This document shows, piece after piece, positions 7,859-14,879 of a stretch of DNA of 20,458 nucleotides (its first letter is position 1; the number at the start of each line of letters is the position of its first letter). The position numbers and the translations under genes are program-made. This DNA is from Sideroxydans lithotrophicus (GTDB taxonomy: Bacteria; Pseudomonadota; Gammaproteobacteria; Burkholderiales; Sulfuriferulaceae). The stretch covers positions 1 to 20,458 of the forward strand of contig DZDB01000007.1 of assembly GCA_022736605.1 (NCBI GenBank), written 5' to 3'. The notes under the pieces are model-generated. The model was not told where the DNA came from. It saw nothing but the letters and a program-made list of their open reading frames with translations, and did not search any database.

Positions 7859-10531
7859 ATGAACACATCGCATTCTCTGTTCAACACCCTCACCACTTTC
7901 ACACTCGGCAACGGTCAGCAAGGTCGGCTTTATTCCTTGCCTGCACTGGAAGCCGCTGGCATCGGCAAGATTTCGCGCCTGCCGGTGTCAATCCGTATCG
8001 TGCTGGAAGCCGTGTTGCGAAATTGCGATGGCCAGAAAATCACCGAGCAGCACATTCACGAGTTAGCCAACTGGCAACCCAACAGCACCCGCACGGCGGA
8101 AATCCCTTTCGTCGTCGCACGCATCCTGTTGCAGGATTTCACTGGCGTGCCGTTGCTGGCTGACCTGGCCGCAATGCGTAGCGCCGCGGCCAAGGCCGGT
8201 AAAAATCCCAAGATCATCGAGCCGCTGGTACCAGTCGATATGGTGGTCGACCACTCGGTACAGGTCGATGTATTCAACCAGCCCGATGCCTTGCAGCAGA
8301 ACATGCAGCTTGAATTCGTCCGCAACCGTGAGCGTTACCAGTTCCTGAAATGGGGCATGCAGGCGTTCGATACATTCAAAGTAGTGCCACCCGGTATTGG
8401 TATCGTGCACCAGGTCAATCTGGAATACCTGGCGCGCGGCGTGATGGAAAAAAACGGCGTGCATTATCCGGATACGCTGGTCGGCACCGATTCGCACACC
8501 ACCATGATTAACGGTCTGGGCATTGTCGCCTGGGGTGTCGGCGGTATCGAGGCTGAAGCGGGCATGCTTGGCCAGCCGGTCTATTTCCTCACCCCGGATG
8601 TCGTCGGCGTGCACCTCAAAGGCAGCATTCGTGAAGGCGTGACCGCCACCGACGTAGTGCTCACCGTGACCGAAATGCTGCGCAAATCCAAGGTTCTCGG
8701 GAAGTTCGTCGAGTTTTTCGGCGAAGGTGCCACTGCATTGTCGCTGCCAGACCGTGCCACCATTGCCAACATGGCACCCGAATACGGCGCGACCATGGGC
8801 TTTTTCCCGGTCGATGAAGCCACCTGCGCCTATTACAGCGCCACCGGCCGCAGCGTGGAACAAGTCGATACCATACGCAATTACTTCAAGGCGCAGGGGC
8901 TGTTTGGCATTCCCAAGGCGGGGGACTGCGATTATTCGCAGGTAATCGAAATGGATCTGGGCAGTGTGGTACCGAGTGTGGCCGGCCCGCGCCGCCCGCA
9001 GGATCGCATCGAGCTGGATCACGTCAAACAGACGTTTGCCGACCTGTTCGTCAAACCCGTCAGTGAAGGCGGCTATGGTAAGGAAACCGCAAGCCTCAAG
9101 CACACCCCCTCCGACACCTTGGGTCACGGTGACGTGGTGATCGCCGCCATTACCTCGTGTACCAACACCTCCAACCCCAGCGTGATGCTGGCGGCGGGTC
9201 TGCTCGCGAAAAAAGCCGTCGCCAAAGGTCTCACCGTACCGGCACATGTCAAGACTTCGCTCGGTCCCGGCTCGCGCGTGGTAACCGAATATCTCAAGGA
9301 TGCGAACCTGCTCGACGCACTCGGCGACGTCGGCTTCAAACTGGTGGGCTACGGTTGCACAACCTGTATCGGCAATTCCGGACCACTGCCTGCGGCCATC
9401 GAATCGGCCATTACCGGCAACGACCTGATTGCCGCGTCGGTGCTGTCCGGCAACCGCAATTTTGAAGCGCGCGTGCACCAGAACGTCAAAGCCAATTTCC
9501 TCATGAGCCCACCGCTGGTGGTGGCGTATGCCTTGGCTGGCACCATGAACAAGGATCTGGCCACCGAGCCACTCGGTACCGGCAAGGATGGCAACCCGGT
9601 CTACCTGAAAGACATCTGGCCGTCGCTGGACGAAGTGGCTGCAGTCATGGGCAGCGCCACCAACCCGGATACCTATCGTCAGCTCTACGCCGATTTTTCC
9701 GCCGACAACCCGCTGTGGGCAGCGGTGCCTGCGCCGGTGGGTGCGGTATATGAATGGGATGGCGATTCCACCTACATTCAGCAGCCACCGTTTTTTGATG
9801 GCGCGGCGGGCGACAGCGGCATCATCCACGGCGCGCGCGCACTCGCGGTATTTGGTGACTCGGTTACCACCGACCACATCAGTCCGGCAGGCTCCATCAA
9901 GCCGAGTTCACCGGCGGGAAAATTCCTCACCGAGCACGGCGTGGACAAGGCCGATTTCAACAGTTACGGTGCTCGGCGCGGCAACCACGAAGTGATGATG
10001 CGCGGCACCTTTGCCAATGTGCGCATCAAAAACCTGATGCTGCCGGGCAGCGAAGGTGGCGTGACGAAACACCAGCCAGACGGTACGGAAATGGCGATTT
10101 ACGACGCCGCCATGCAGTATCAGGCCGAATCCACGCCGCTGATGATTTTTGCCGGCGAAGAATACGGCACCGGTTCGTCCCGCGACTGGGCTGCCAAAGG
10201 TACGCGCCTGCTTGGCGTCAAGGCAGTCATTGCCAAAAGCTTCGAACGTATCCACCGCGCCAACCTGGTCGGTATGGGCGTGTTGCCATGTCAGTTCAAG
10301 GACGGCATGGGTGCGGACACGCTCAAGCTCGACGGCAGCGAAAGCTTTGACCTGATCGGACTGGAGCAAGGCATCACGCCGCAGCAGGACGTCACCCTGG
10401 TGATTCATCGCACCAACGGCACCACTGACAGCGCAACGGTCAAACTGCGTATCGACACACCGATTGAGGTCGATTACTACCAGAACGGTGGCATCCTGCC
10501 ATTCGTGCTGGCGCAGCTACTGGATAATTGA
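7859..10531 (+). CDS. acnA: Aconitate hydratase (AcnA/IRP type)
   Basis: Aconitase interconverts citrate and isocitrate through cis-aconitate in the TCA cycle, using a [4Fe-4S] cluster. The 890-residue protein has the AcnA domain order: N-terminal catalytic domains with VDHSVQVD (130-137) and GTDSHTTMINGLG (209-221), cluster cysteines Cys434 (TSCTNTSNPS), Cys500 and Cys503 (GYGCTTCIGNSG), and the C-terminal swivel domain with GDSVTTDHISPAGSI, YGARRGNHEVMMRGTFAN and GEEYGTGSSRDWAAKG. Length is normal (E. coli AcnA 891). AcnA-type enzymes can act as iron- or oxidant-responsive RNA-binding proteins when the cluster is lost. Its place next to rpfF is notable because rpfA of the Xanthomonas campestris rpf locus is an aconitase. 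The ribosome binding site is weak. A DUF202 gene starts 5 nt after the stop. Confidence 0.97.
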   Translation: MNTSHSLFNTLTTFTLGNGQQGRLYSLPALEAAGIGKISRLPVSIRIVLEAVLRNCDGQKITEQHIHELANWQPNSTRTAEIPFVVARILLQDFTGVPLLADLAAMRSAAAKAGKNPKIIEPLVPVDMVVDHSVQVDVFNQPDALQQNMQLEFVRNRERYQFLKWGMQAFDTFKVVPPGIGIVHQVNLEYLARGVMEKNGVHYPDTLVGTDSHTTMINGLGIVAWGVGGIEAEAGMLGQPVYFLTPDVVGVHLKGSIREGVTATDVVLTVTEMLRKSKVLGKFVEFFGEGATALSLPDRATIANMAPEYGATMGFFPVDEATCAYYSATGRSVEQVDTIRNYFKAQGLFGIPKAGDCDYSQVIEMDLGSVVPSVAGPRRPQDRIELDHVKQTFADLFVKPVSEGGYGKETASLKHTPSDTLGHGDVVIAAITSCTNTSNPSVMLAAGLLAKKAVAKGLTVPAHVKTSLGPGSRVVTEYLKDANLLDALGDVGFKLVGYGCTTCIGNSGPLPAAIESAITGNDLIAASVLSGNRNFEARVHQNVKANFLMSPPLVVAYALAGTMNKDLATEPLGTGKDGNPVYLKDIWPSLDEVAAVMGSATNPDTYRQLYADFSADNPLWAAVPAPVGAVYEWDGDSTYIQQPPFFDGAAGDSGIIHGARALAVFGDSVTTDHISPAGSIKPSSPAGKFLTEHGVDKADFNSYGARRGNHEVMMRGTFANVRIKNLMLPGSEGGVTKHQPDGTEMAIYDAAMQYQAESTPLMIFAGEEYGTGSSRDWAAKGTRLLGVKAVIAKSFERIHRANLVGMGVLPCQFKDGMGADTLKLDGSESFDLIGLEQGITPQQDVTLVIHRTNGTTDSATVKLRIDTPIEVDYYQNGGILPFVLAQLLDN

Positions 10532-10536
10532 ACGCG

Positions 10537-10908
10537 ATGTCAGACCTGAACGATCCCCGCGTGTTCTTCGCCGCCGAACGCACCCTGCTGGCGTGGAACC
10601 GCACCAGCCTGACGCTGATGGCGTTCGGCTTCGTGGTGGAACGTTTTGGTCTGTTTCTGCACATGCTGGCACCGCAGGTGCCACAAACGCTGGAACGCGG
10701 CGTGTCATTCTGGGTGGGGATGGGTTTCATCCTGCTCGGCAGCGCGATGGCGATCCTCGCGGTCATCCAATATCGGCGTGTCTTGCGCACACTCAAACCC
10801 ATCGAAATTCCCGACGGTTACTGGGCGAACATGGCAGCCTTCACCACGCTGATACTTGCCGGTCTGGGCATCGCCCTTTCAGCCTATTTGTTTACCGGCC
10901 TCAAATAA
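10537..10908 (+). CDS. DUF202 family small inner membrane protein
   Basis: A 123-residue membrane protein of unknown function. The N-terminal AERTLLAWNRTSLTLMAFGFVVERF (residues 13-37) is the hallmark of the DUF202/YidH family, followed by hydrophobic helices at about 58-80 and 97-119, giving three membrane segments. The start is ATG at 10537; an in-frame TTG three codons earlier would overlap the acnA stop. With 5 nt after acnA and 20 nt before metG, it is probably co-transcribed with both. The sequence offers no functional clue beyond the family. Confidence 0.88.
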   Translation: MSDLNDPRVFFAAERTLLAWNRTSLTLMAFGFVVERFGLFLHMLAPQVPQTLERGVSFWVGMGFILLGSAMAILAVIQYRRVLRTLKPIEIPDGYWANMAAFTTLILAGLGIALSAYLFTGLK

Positions 10909-10928
10909 GTCCAACACACCCTAATCCC

Positions 10929-12974
10929 ATGACCCGCAAAATCCTTGTAACCTCTGCCCTTCCCTACGCCAACGGCGCCATCCATCTGGGCCATCTGGTC
11001 GAATACATCCAGACCGACATCTGGGTACGCTTCCAGAAAATGCAGGGACACGAATGCTACTACGTGTGCGCCGACGATACCCACGGCACGCCCATCATGC
11101 TGCGCGCCGAGAAAGAAGGCATCACGCCAGAAACCCTGATCGCACGCGTCCATGGCGAACACCTGCGCGATTTCACCGGTTTCCATGTCGAATTTGACCG
11201 TTATCACTCGACCAATTCTGCCGAGAACCGGGAACTCGCCAGCAACGTGTACTTAAAACTGCGTGACACCGGGCTGATCGAGCGCAAGACCATCGAGCAG
11301 TACTATGACCCGGTGAAGGAAATGTTCCTGCCAGATCGCTTCATCAAGGGTCAATGTCCCAAATGCGGCGCACAGGATCAATACGGCGACGGCTGCGAAG
11401 TGTGCGGCGCGACCTATTCCCCGACCGATCTGGTCAATCCAGTCTCGGCAGTATCCGGCAGCACGCCAGTACGGCGTGAATCCGAGCATTACTTTTTTAA
11501 ACTGGGTGACTGCGAAGCGTTTTTACGCGACTGGACGCGCGCTGGTGCGCTGCAAAACGAAGCCGCCAACAAACTCGATGAATGGTTTAACGCCGGGCTG
11601 CAAAATTGGGATATCTCTCGCGATGCGCCGTATTTCGGCTTTGAAATCCCGGATGCGCCGGGCAAGTATTTTTACGTCTGGCTCGACGCGCCGATTGGTT
11701 ACATGGCCAGTTTCAAAAAGCTGTCCATAGAGAAGGGGCTGGATTTTGACGCCTGGTGGCAGGACGGCAGTGATACAGAGCTGTACCATTTCATCGGCAA
11801 GGACATTCTTTATTTTCATGCGCTGTTCTGGCCAGCCATGCTCAAAAGCGCAGGCTATCGCGCGCCCAGCGGCGTCTTTGCGCACGGCTTCCTCACCGTC
11901 AACGGCGCCAAAATGTCGAAATCTCGCGGCACATTTATTACAGCCGAGAGCTACCTCACCAGCGGCATGAATCCGGAATGGCTGCGTTATTACTACGCCG
12001 CCAAAATCAACGGCAGCATGGAAGACCTTGACCTCAATCTCGTCGACTTCATCGCCCGTGTGAACAGCGATCTGGTCGGCAAATACGTCAACATCGCCAG
12101 CCGCACCGCCGGATTCATCAGCAAGCGTTTTGGTGGCAAACTCGCCGCCGACCTGCCCACCTCCGAATTGCTCATCGAAGTCCAGCACGCCGCCACTTTT
12201 ATCAGCGAATGTTACGAAACACGGGAATATAATAAAGCGCTGCGTGAAATCATGCGTCTCACCGATTTGGCCAACCAGTATGTCAACGACAACAAACCCT
12301 GGGAACTCGCAAAACAGGATGGCGCCGCAACGCAGATGCACGAAATCTGCTCGGTCAGCGTTAACCTGTTCCGCCTGCTCACGCTCTATCTCAAGCCAGT
12401 ACTGCCCAAGCTCGCTGCCGAAGTTGAAACCTTCCTCAATATCACGCCACTGACTTGGGCAGATGCCAGAACGCTGTTATTAGACCATGGCATCAACGCC
12501 TACCAGCACCTGATGACGCGCGTCGAACAAAAGCAGGTGGATGCGCTGGTCGCCGCCAACCAGCAAAGCCTGGAAGCCACGCCCGACGCGCATGCGCCAG
12601 CGCGCCACGCCGAAGCACAAAGCCACGCCATCGCACCGATTGCCGAGACCATTACCGTCGATGACTTCGCCAAAATCGACCTGCGTGTGGCGAAAATCAT
12701 CAATGCCGAGCACGTTGAAGGCGCAGACAAACTGATCCGCCTGACGCTTGATATCGGCGAGGGTGCACACCGTAACGTGTTTGCCGGGATCAAATCCGCC
12801 TATGATCCCGCGCTGCTGATTGGCCGCATGACAGTGATGGTCGCCAACCTGGCACCGCGCAAAATGAAGTTTGGCCTATCGGAAGGGATGGTACTGGCCG
12901 CATCGGGCGAAACGCCAGGGCTGTTTATTCTGTCGCCGGATGATGGCGCGCAGCCAGGCATGCGGGTGAAATAA
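10929..12974 (+). CDS. metG: Methionyl-tRNA synthetase
   Basis: Charges initiator and elongator tRNA(Met) with methionine. The 681-residue protein has the class I signature HLGH at 19-22 and KMSKS at 328-332. A zinc knuckle is formed by Cys143, Cys146, Cys156 and Cys159. The catalytic domain contains WDISRDAPYFGFEIP and YVWLDAPIGY, and an anticodon-binding helical domain follows. After an Ala/His-rich linker (about 550-570), a C-terminal tRNA-binding domain (about 575-681, IDLRVAKI and LAPRKMKFGLSEGM) gives the dimeric long form also found in E. coli (677 residues). The ATG at 10929 fits the family N-terminus MTRKILVTSALPYANG; the frame is open far upstream, but that stretch overlaps acnA and the DUF202 gene and is not coding. 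Confidence 0.97.
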   Translation: MTRKILVTSALPYANGAIHLGHLVEYIQTDIWVRFQKMQGHECYYVCADDTHGTPIMLRAEKEGITPETLIARVHGEHLRDFTGFHVEFDRYHSTNSAENRELASNVYLKLRDTGLIERKTIEQYYDPVKEMFLPDRFIKGQCPKCGAQDQYGDGCEVCGATYSPTDLVNPVSAVSGSTPVRRESEHYFFKLGDCEAFLRDWTRAGALQNEAANKLDEWFNAGLQNWDISRDAPYFGFEIPDAPGKYFYVWLDAPIGYMASFKKLSIEKGLDFDAWWQDGSDTELYHFIGKDILYFHALFWPAMLKSAGYRAPSGVFAHGFLTVNGAKMSKSRGTFITAESYLTSGMNPEWLRYYYAAKINGSMEDLDLNLVDFIARVNSDLVGKYVNIASRTAGFISKRFGGKLAADLPTSELLIEVQHAATFISECYETREYNKALREIMRLTDLANQYVNDNKPWELAKQDGAATQMHEICSVSVNLFRLLTLYLKPVLPKLAAEVETFLNITPLTWADARTLLLDHGINAYQHLMTRVEQKQVDALVAANQQSLEATPDAHAPARHAEAQSHAIAPIAETITVDDFAKIDLRVAKIINAEHVEGADKLIRLTLDIGEGAHRNVFAGIKSAYDPALLIGRMTVMVANLAPRKMKFGLSEGMVLAASGETPGLFILSPDDGAQPGMRVK

Positions 12975-12982
12975 AGCCTCAA

Positions 12983-13858
12983 TCAGGCAGGCTGTTTCGC
13001 TTGGAACAGGCCGCGTCGCTCGTCACGCGCCAGGCTGCGCAATCCACCCAGAGCCTGCTCAAAAAATCCATCACTGCGTGCCAGCGGGTAAACCATGTAG
13101 GCCGTCAGACTAAAGTCCGGCGCATCCAGCACCCGATACAAACGCTGCGCGGCCAGCAGGCTACGCACCATGCGTAACGGAAAATAACCCGCGCCGCCCG
13201 ACATCAACAATTGCTGAAGCCCAAGCCAGCCGATATCTGCACTCAAGGCGGGCGCAGGATGCTGCGGAAAGTGTTGCGAAAACTGCTGGGAAAATTCTGT
13301 GCCCCAATCGACATGCACATAGCCCGGATCAGGCCAGGGACGCGCGCTGTCGGTTGTCACCAAAACCAGCGTTTCATCAAACAGCCGTTCCAGCCCCAGC
13401 CCTGGGCGTACTTGCGGCGTATACATCAGCCCAATATCCAGCGTATTTTGCACCAGCCCCTGCATGATGCCGGTTTCAAATCCGATTTCAAGACGCAGTG
13501 AAATGGTTGGCGCGGCTTCACGCATCCAGGCCACCCAGCGTGGTAAAAACCCATCCCACAAGGCAATCCGCCCGCTTACCGTCAGGCCGCCGGCGTAGCT
13601 GTCCGGCAAACCCACATCCTGTTTTGCCCGGTCTACGGTGCGCACCAGGGTCTGCGCATGATTCACAAAACGCTGACCCGCAGCGGTTAATGTTGCACCT
13701 TGTTTGCCTCGGTTAAACAGTTTTGCACCAAGCTGACGCTCCAGATTCTGGATACGCGCACTGACCGTAGATTGAGTGACATGAAGTTTTTCAGCCGCCC
13801 CAAGAAAATTCCCAACCGCGACGACTTGCAAAAATGTTTGCGCCTGATCACTGTCCAT
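12983..13858 (-). CDS. LysR-family transcriptional regulator
   Basis: A 291-residue regulator with an N-terminal winged helix-turn-helix (about 1-60), including AEKLHVTQSTVSARIQNLERQLG and the following LFNRG and LTAAGQRF elements. The C-terminal co-inducer binding domain spans about 90-285. The effector cannot be predicted. It is divergent from the HPP-family gene across a 112-bp AT-rich region that holds a palindrome of LysR-operator type, so control of that neighbour and of itself is likely by the usual LysR arrangement. Its stop lies 8 nt from the metG stop, with no obvious terminator between the two convergent genes. Confidence 0.9.
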   Translation of the reverse strand: MDSDQAQTFLQVVAVGNFLGAAEKLHVTQSTVSARIQNLERQLGAKLFNRGKQGATLTAAGQRFVNHAQTLVRTVDRAKQDVGLPDSYAGGLTVSGRIALWDGFLPRWVAWMREAAPTISLRLEIGFETGIMQGLVQNTLDIGLMYTPQVRPGLGLERLFDETLVLVTTDSARPWPDPGYVHVDWGTEFSQQFSQHFPQHPAPALSADIGWLGLQQLLMSGGAGYFPLRMVRSLLAAQRLYRVLDAPDFSLTAYMVYPLARSDGFFEQALGGLRSLARDERRGLFQAKQPA

Positions 13859-13866
13859 TTATCGGA

Positions 13867-13879
13867 TATATCGATATAA
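13867..13879. promoter_or_regulatory. Candidate LysR operator between the regulator and the HPP gene
   Basis: TATATCGATATA (13867-13878) is a perfect 12-bp palindrome and, with the next A, satisfies the LysR consensus T-N11-A. It ends 22 nt before a perfect -10 box of the HPP gene, placing it around the -35 region, and lies just upstream of the regulator's own start. Position and symmetry fit an activator/autorepressor site; binding is inferred. Confidence 0.5.
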
Positions 13880-13900
13880 AACAACATAATATTTCGTTTT

Positions 13901-13906
13901 TATAAT
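13901..13906 (+). promoter_or_regulatory. -10 box of the HPP-family gene
   Basis: A perfect TATAAT lies 65 nt before the ATG at 13971. The -35 position (around 13878-13883, AAAACA) is poor, which is typical of promoters that need a LysR activator bound at a site such as the palindrome just upstream. Confidence 0.5.
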
Positions 13907-13970
13907 AAATAGAAGGCCTTTAGAATCCGCTCCTCTGATTAAATCACCATTGGAAGCCCTGCCAGACCTT

Positions 13971-14666
13971 ATGAAACGCCTGATTCTGCTTCCCTACCAC
14001 ATTACAACGCATTTTCTCAACCTCACCAGTCATCGCGAAAAATGGATTTCCGGCCTGGGCGGTACCATCGGCATCGCACTGACGCTATACATCAGTCAGT
14101 GGGTTCCCGCTCAGCATGCGGTGTTGATTGTCGCTTCCATGGGTGCCAGCGCAGTCCTGCTGTTTGCTGTGCCACACAGCGCATTTTCAACGCCCTGGGC
14201 GGTAGTTGGTGGCCATACGATCTCGGCGCTGGTCGGCGTGGTTTGCGCAGCACTCATACCCGATACGCTGATTGCTACCGCAGTGGCGATCGGCCTGGCC
14301 ATTATTGCCATGCATTATTTCCGTTGCATCCACCCACCCGGCGGTGCCACTGCCTTTTTTGCGGTGATGGGCGGACACAAGATACAGTCATTGGGGCTGG
14401 ATTACGTGCTGTTCCCGGTGCTGTTCAACGCAGTCATCCTGGTAGCGGTCGCGTTGTTGTTTAATACGCTGCTACGATCAAGACAGGCCAAACACATTGC
14501 TGAGGTGGAATCCCACCTGCACCTGCCGGAAAAATACCTGATTCGACACAGCGATCTGGTTTACGCACTGTCAGAAGTGCAGTCCTACATAGACGTCAGC
14601 GAAGAAGATTTACTCAGTATTTATAATCTGGCTGTCCAGCATGCTCATCCCGGCGAAACCGGGTGA
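13971..14666 (+). CDS. HPP-family integral membrane protein
   Basis: A 231-residue protein with the HPP-family core. Four hydrophobic helices lie between about residues 25 and 175, with MGASAVLLFAVPHSAFSTPW and the name-giving HPPGGATA motif at 121-128, followed by MGG. A soluble C-terminal tail of about 50 residues follows (PEKYLIRHSDLVYALSEV...), with no recognised CBS domain. A plant chloroplast member has been linked to nitrite transport, but the substrate of bacterial members is largely unknown, so transport is inference. ATG at 13971 is preferred; an in-frame TTG at 13950 would add seven residues, and neither has a good ribosome binding site. The gene is probably controlled by the divergent LysR regulator. 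Confidence 0.87.
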   Translation: MKRLILLPYHITTHFLNLTSHREKWISGLGGTIGIALTLYISQWVPAQHAVLIVASMGASAVLLFAVPHSAFSTPWAVVGGHTISALVGVVCAALIPDTLIATAVAIGLAIIAMHYFRCIHPPGGATAFFAVMGGHKIQSLGLDYVLFPVLFNAVILVAVALLFNTLLRSRQAKHIAEVESHLHLPEKYLIRHSDLVYALSEVQSYIDVSEEDLLSIYNLAVQHAHPGETG

Positions 14667-14671
14667 CAGGC

Positions 14672-14704
14672 AAAAAAATGCCCGGCGCGTAATCGCTGCC
14701 GGGC
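14672..14704 (-). terminator. Intrinsic terminator of the predicted small RNA
   Basis: On the minus strand GCCCGGC (14704-14698) pairs perfectly with GCCGGGC (14686-14680). The loop can form three more pairs around an AUUA tetraloop, and the stem is followed by A and seven U residues (14678-14672). This is a textbook terminator for minus-strand transcription. Read on the plus strand, the same hairpin could weakly end the HPP transcript, but there it is followed only by TTAAAT. Confidence 0.8.
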
Positions 14705-14775
14705 TTAAATCCTCTTATGAAGGAGGATGGAGGAGACAACACTGAGCTCTTGGGAAAGAGCTGAAGATCAGCGTT
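14672..14775 (-). ncRNA. Predicted small regulatory RNA with an anti-Shine-Dalgarno-like pyrimidine stretch
   Basis: About 104 nt transcribed leftwards from its own predicted promoter. The 5' hairpin has AACGCUG (14775-14769) pairing with CAGUGUU (14744-14738, one G-U), stacked on AGCUCUU (14762-14756) pairing with AAGAGCU (14751-14745) around a UCCC loop, with a 6-nt one-sided bulge. A linker GUCUCCUCC (14737-14729) is left single-stranded. A second hairpin, AUCCUC with GAGGAU (14728-14723 and 14714-14709), carries CUUCAUAA in its loop. The 3' end is the intrinsic terminator. The CUCCUCC and CCUCCUU stretches resemble the 3' end of 16S rRNA and could pair with Shine-Dalgarno sequences. The predicted +1 falls at the base of the first hairpin. 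The family is not identified from sequence; anti-Shine-Dalgarno small RNAs, including a toxic betaproteobacterial group, are known. Confidence 0.62.
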
Positions 14776-14781
14776 ATAAGC

Positions 14782-14810
14782 ATCTTCTAATATTATTAAA
14801 TGCCTGTCAA
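14782..14810 (-). promoter_or_regulatory. Promoter of the predicted small RNA
   Basis: A perfect -35 TTGACA (14810-14805, minus strand) is followed by a 17-nt spacer and GAAGAT (14787-14782), which keeps the three most conserved -10 bases (A2, A5, T6). Initiation would fall at about 14775-14776, exactly where the first RNA hairpin begins. The element sits between the dnaE terminator and the RNA, so it is not needed for any protein gene. Confidence 0.55.
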
Positions 14811-14830
14811 CTATTTTTTAAACTTCCATG

Positions 14831-14854
14831 AAAAAAGGTGGCCATGGCCACCTT
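14831..14854 (-). terminator. Intrinsic terminator of dnaE
   Basis: The inverted repeat GGTGGC-CATG-GCCACC, part of a 20-bp perfect palindrome at 14835-14854, is followed on the minus strand by a run of six T (14836-14831). It lies about 26 nt after the dnaE stop codon and should end that transcript efficiently. Confidence 0.85.
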
Positions 14855-14879
14855 GCGTAATTACTAATAATTTTATAAA

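Noticed and set aside
7647..7868. 73-codon minus-strand frame in the rpfF-acnA spacer
   Set aside because: It has Cys/Trp-rich composition and no motifs, and it covers the promoter region of acnA.
8063..9877. 604-codon open frame antisense to acnA
   Set aside because: It lies wholly opposite the unmistakable aconitase, has no recognisable domain or ribosome binding site, and is the usual by-product of GC-rich codon bias.
10464..10928. 155-codon in-frame upstream extension of metG
   Set aside because: It overlaps the end of acnA and the whole DUF202 gene in another frame; MetG proteins start at the MTRKILVTSALPYANG position.
14649..14663. CCCGG-CGAAA-CCGGG hairpin at the end of the HPP gene, considered as its terminator
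   Set aside because: It is inside the coding sequence just before the stop and is followed by TGACAGGC with no T run; the stem is only 5 bp.
14718..14765. Plus-strand mini-ORF MKEDGGDNTELLGKS
   Set aside because: It has no suitable ribosome binding site or promoter on that strand, and the region is better explained by the minus-strand structured RNA with its terminator.
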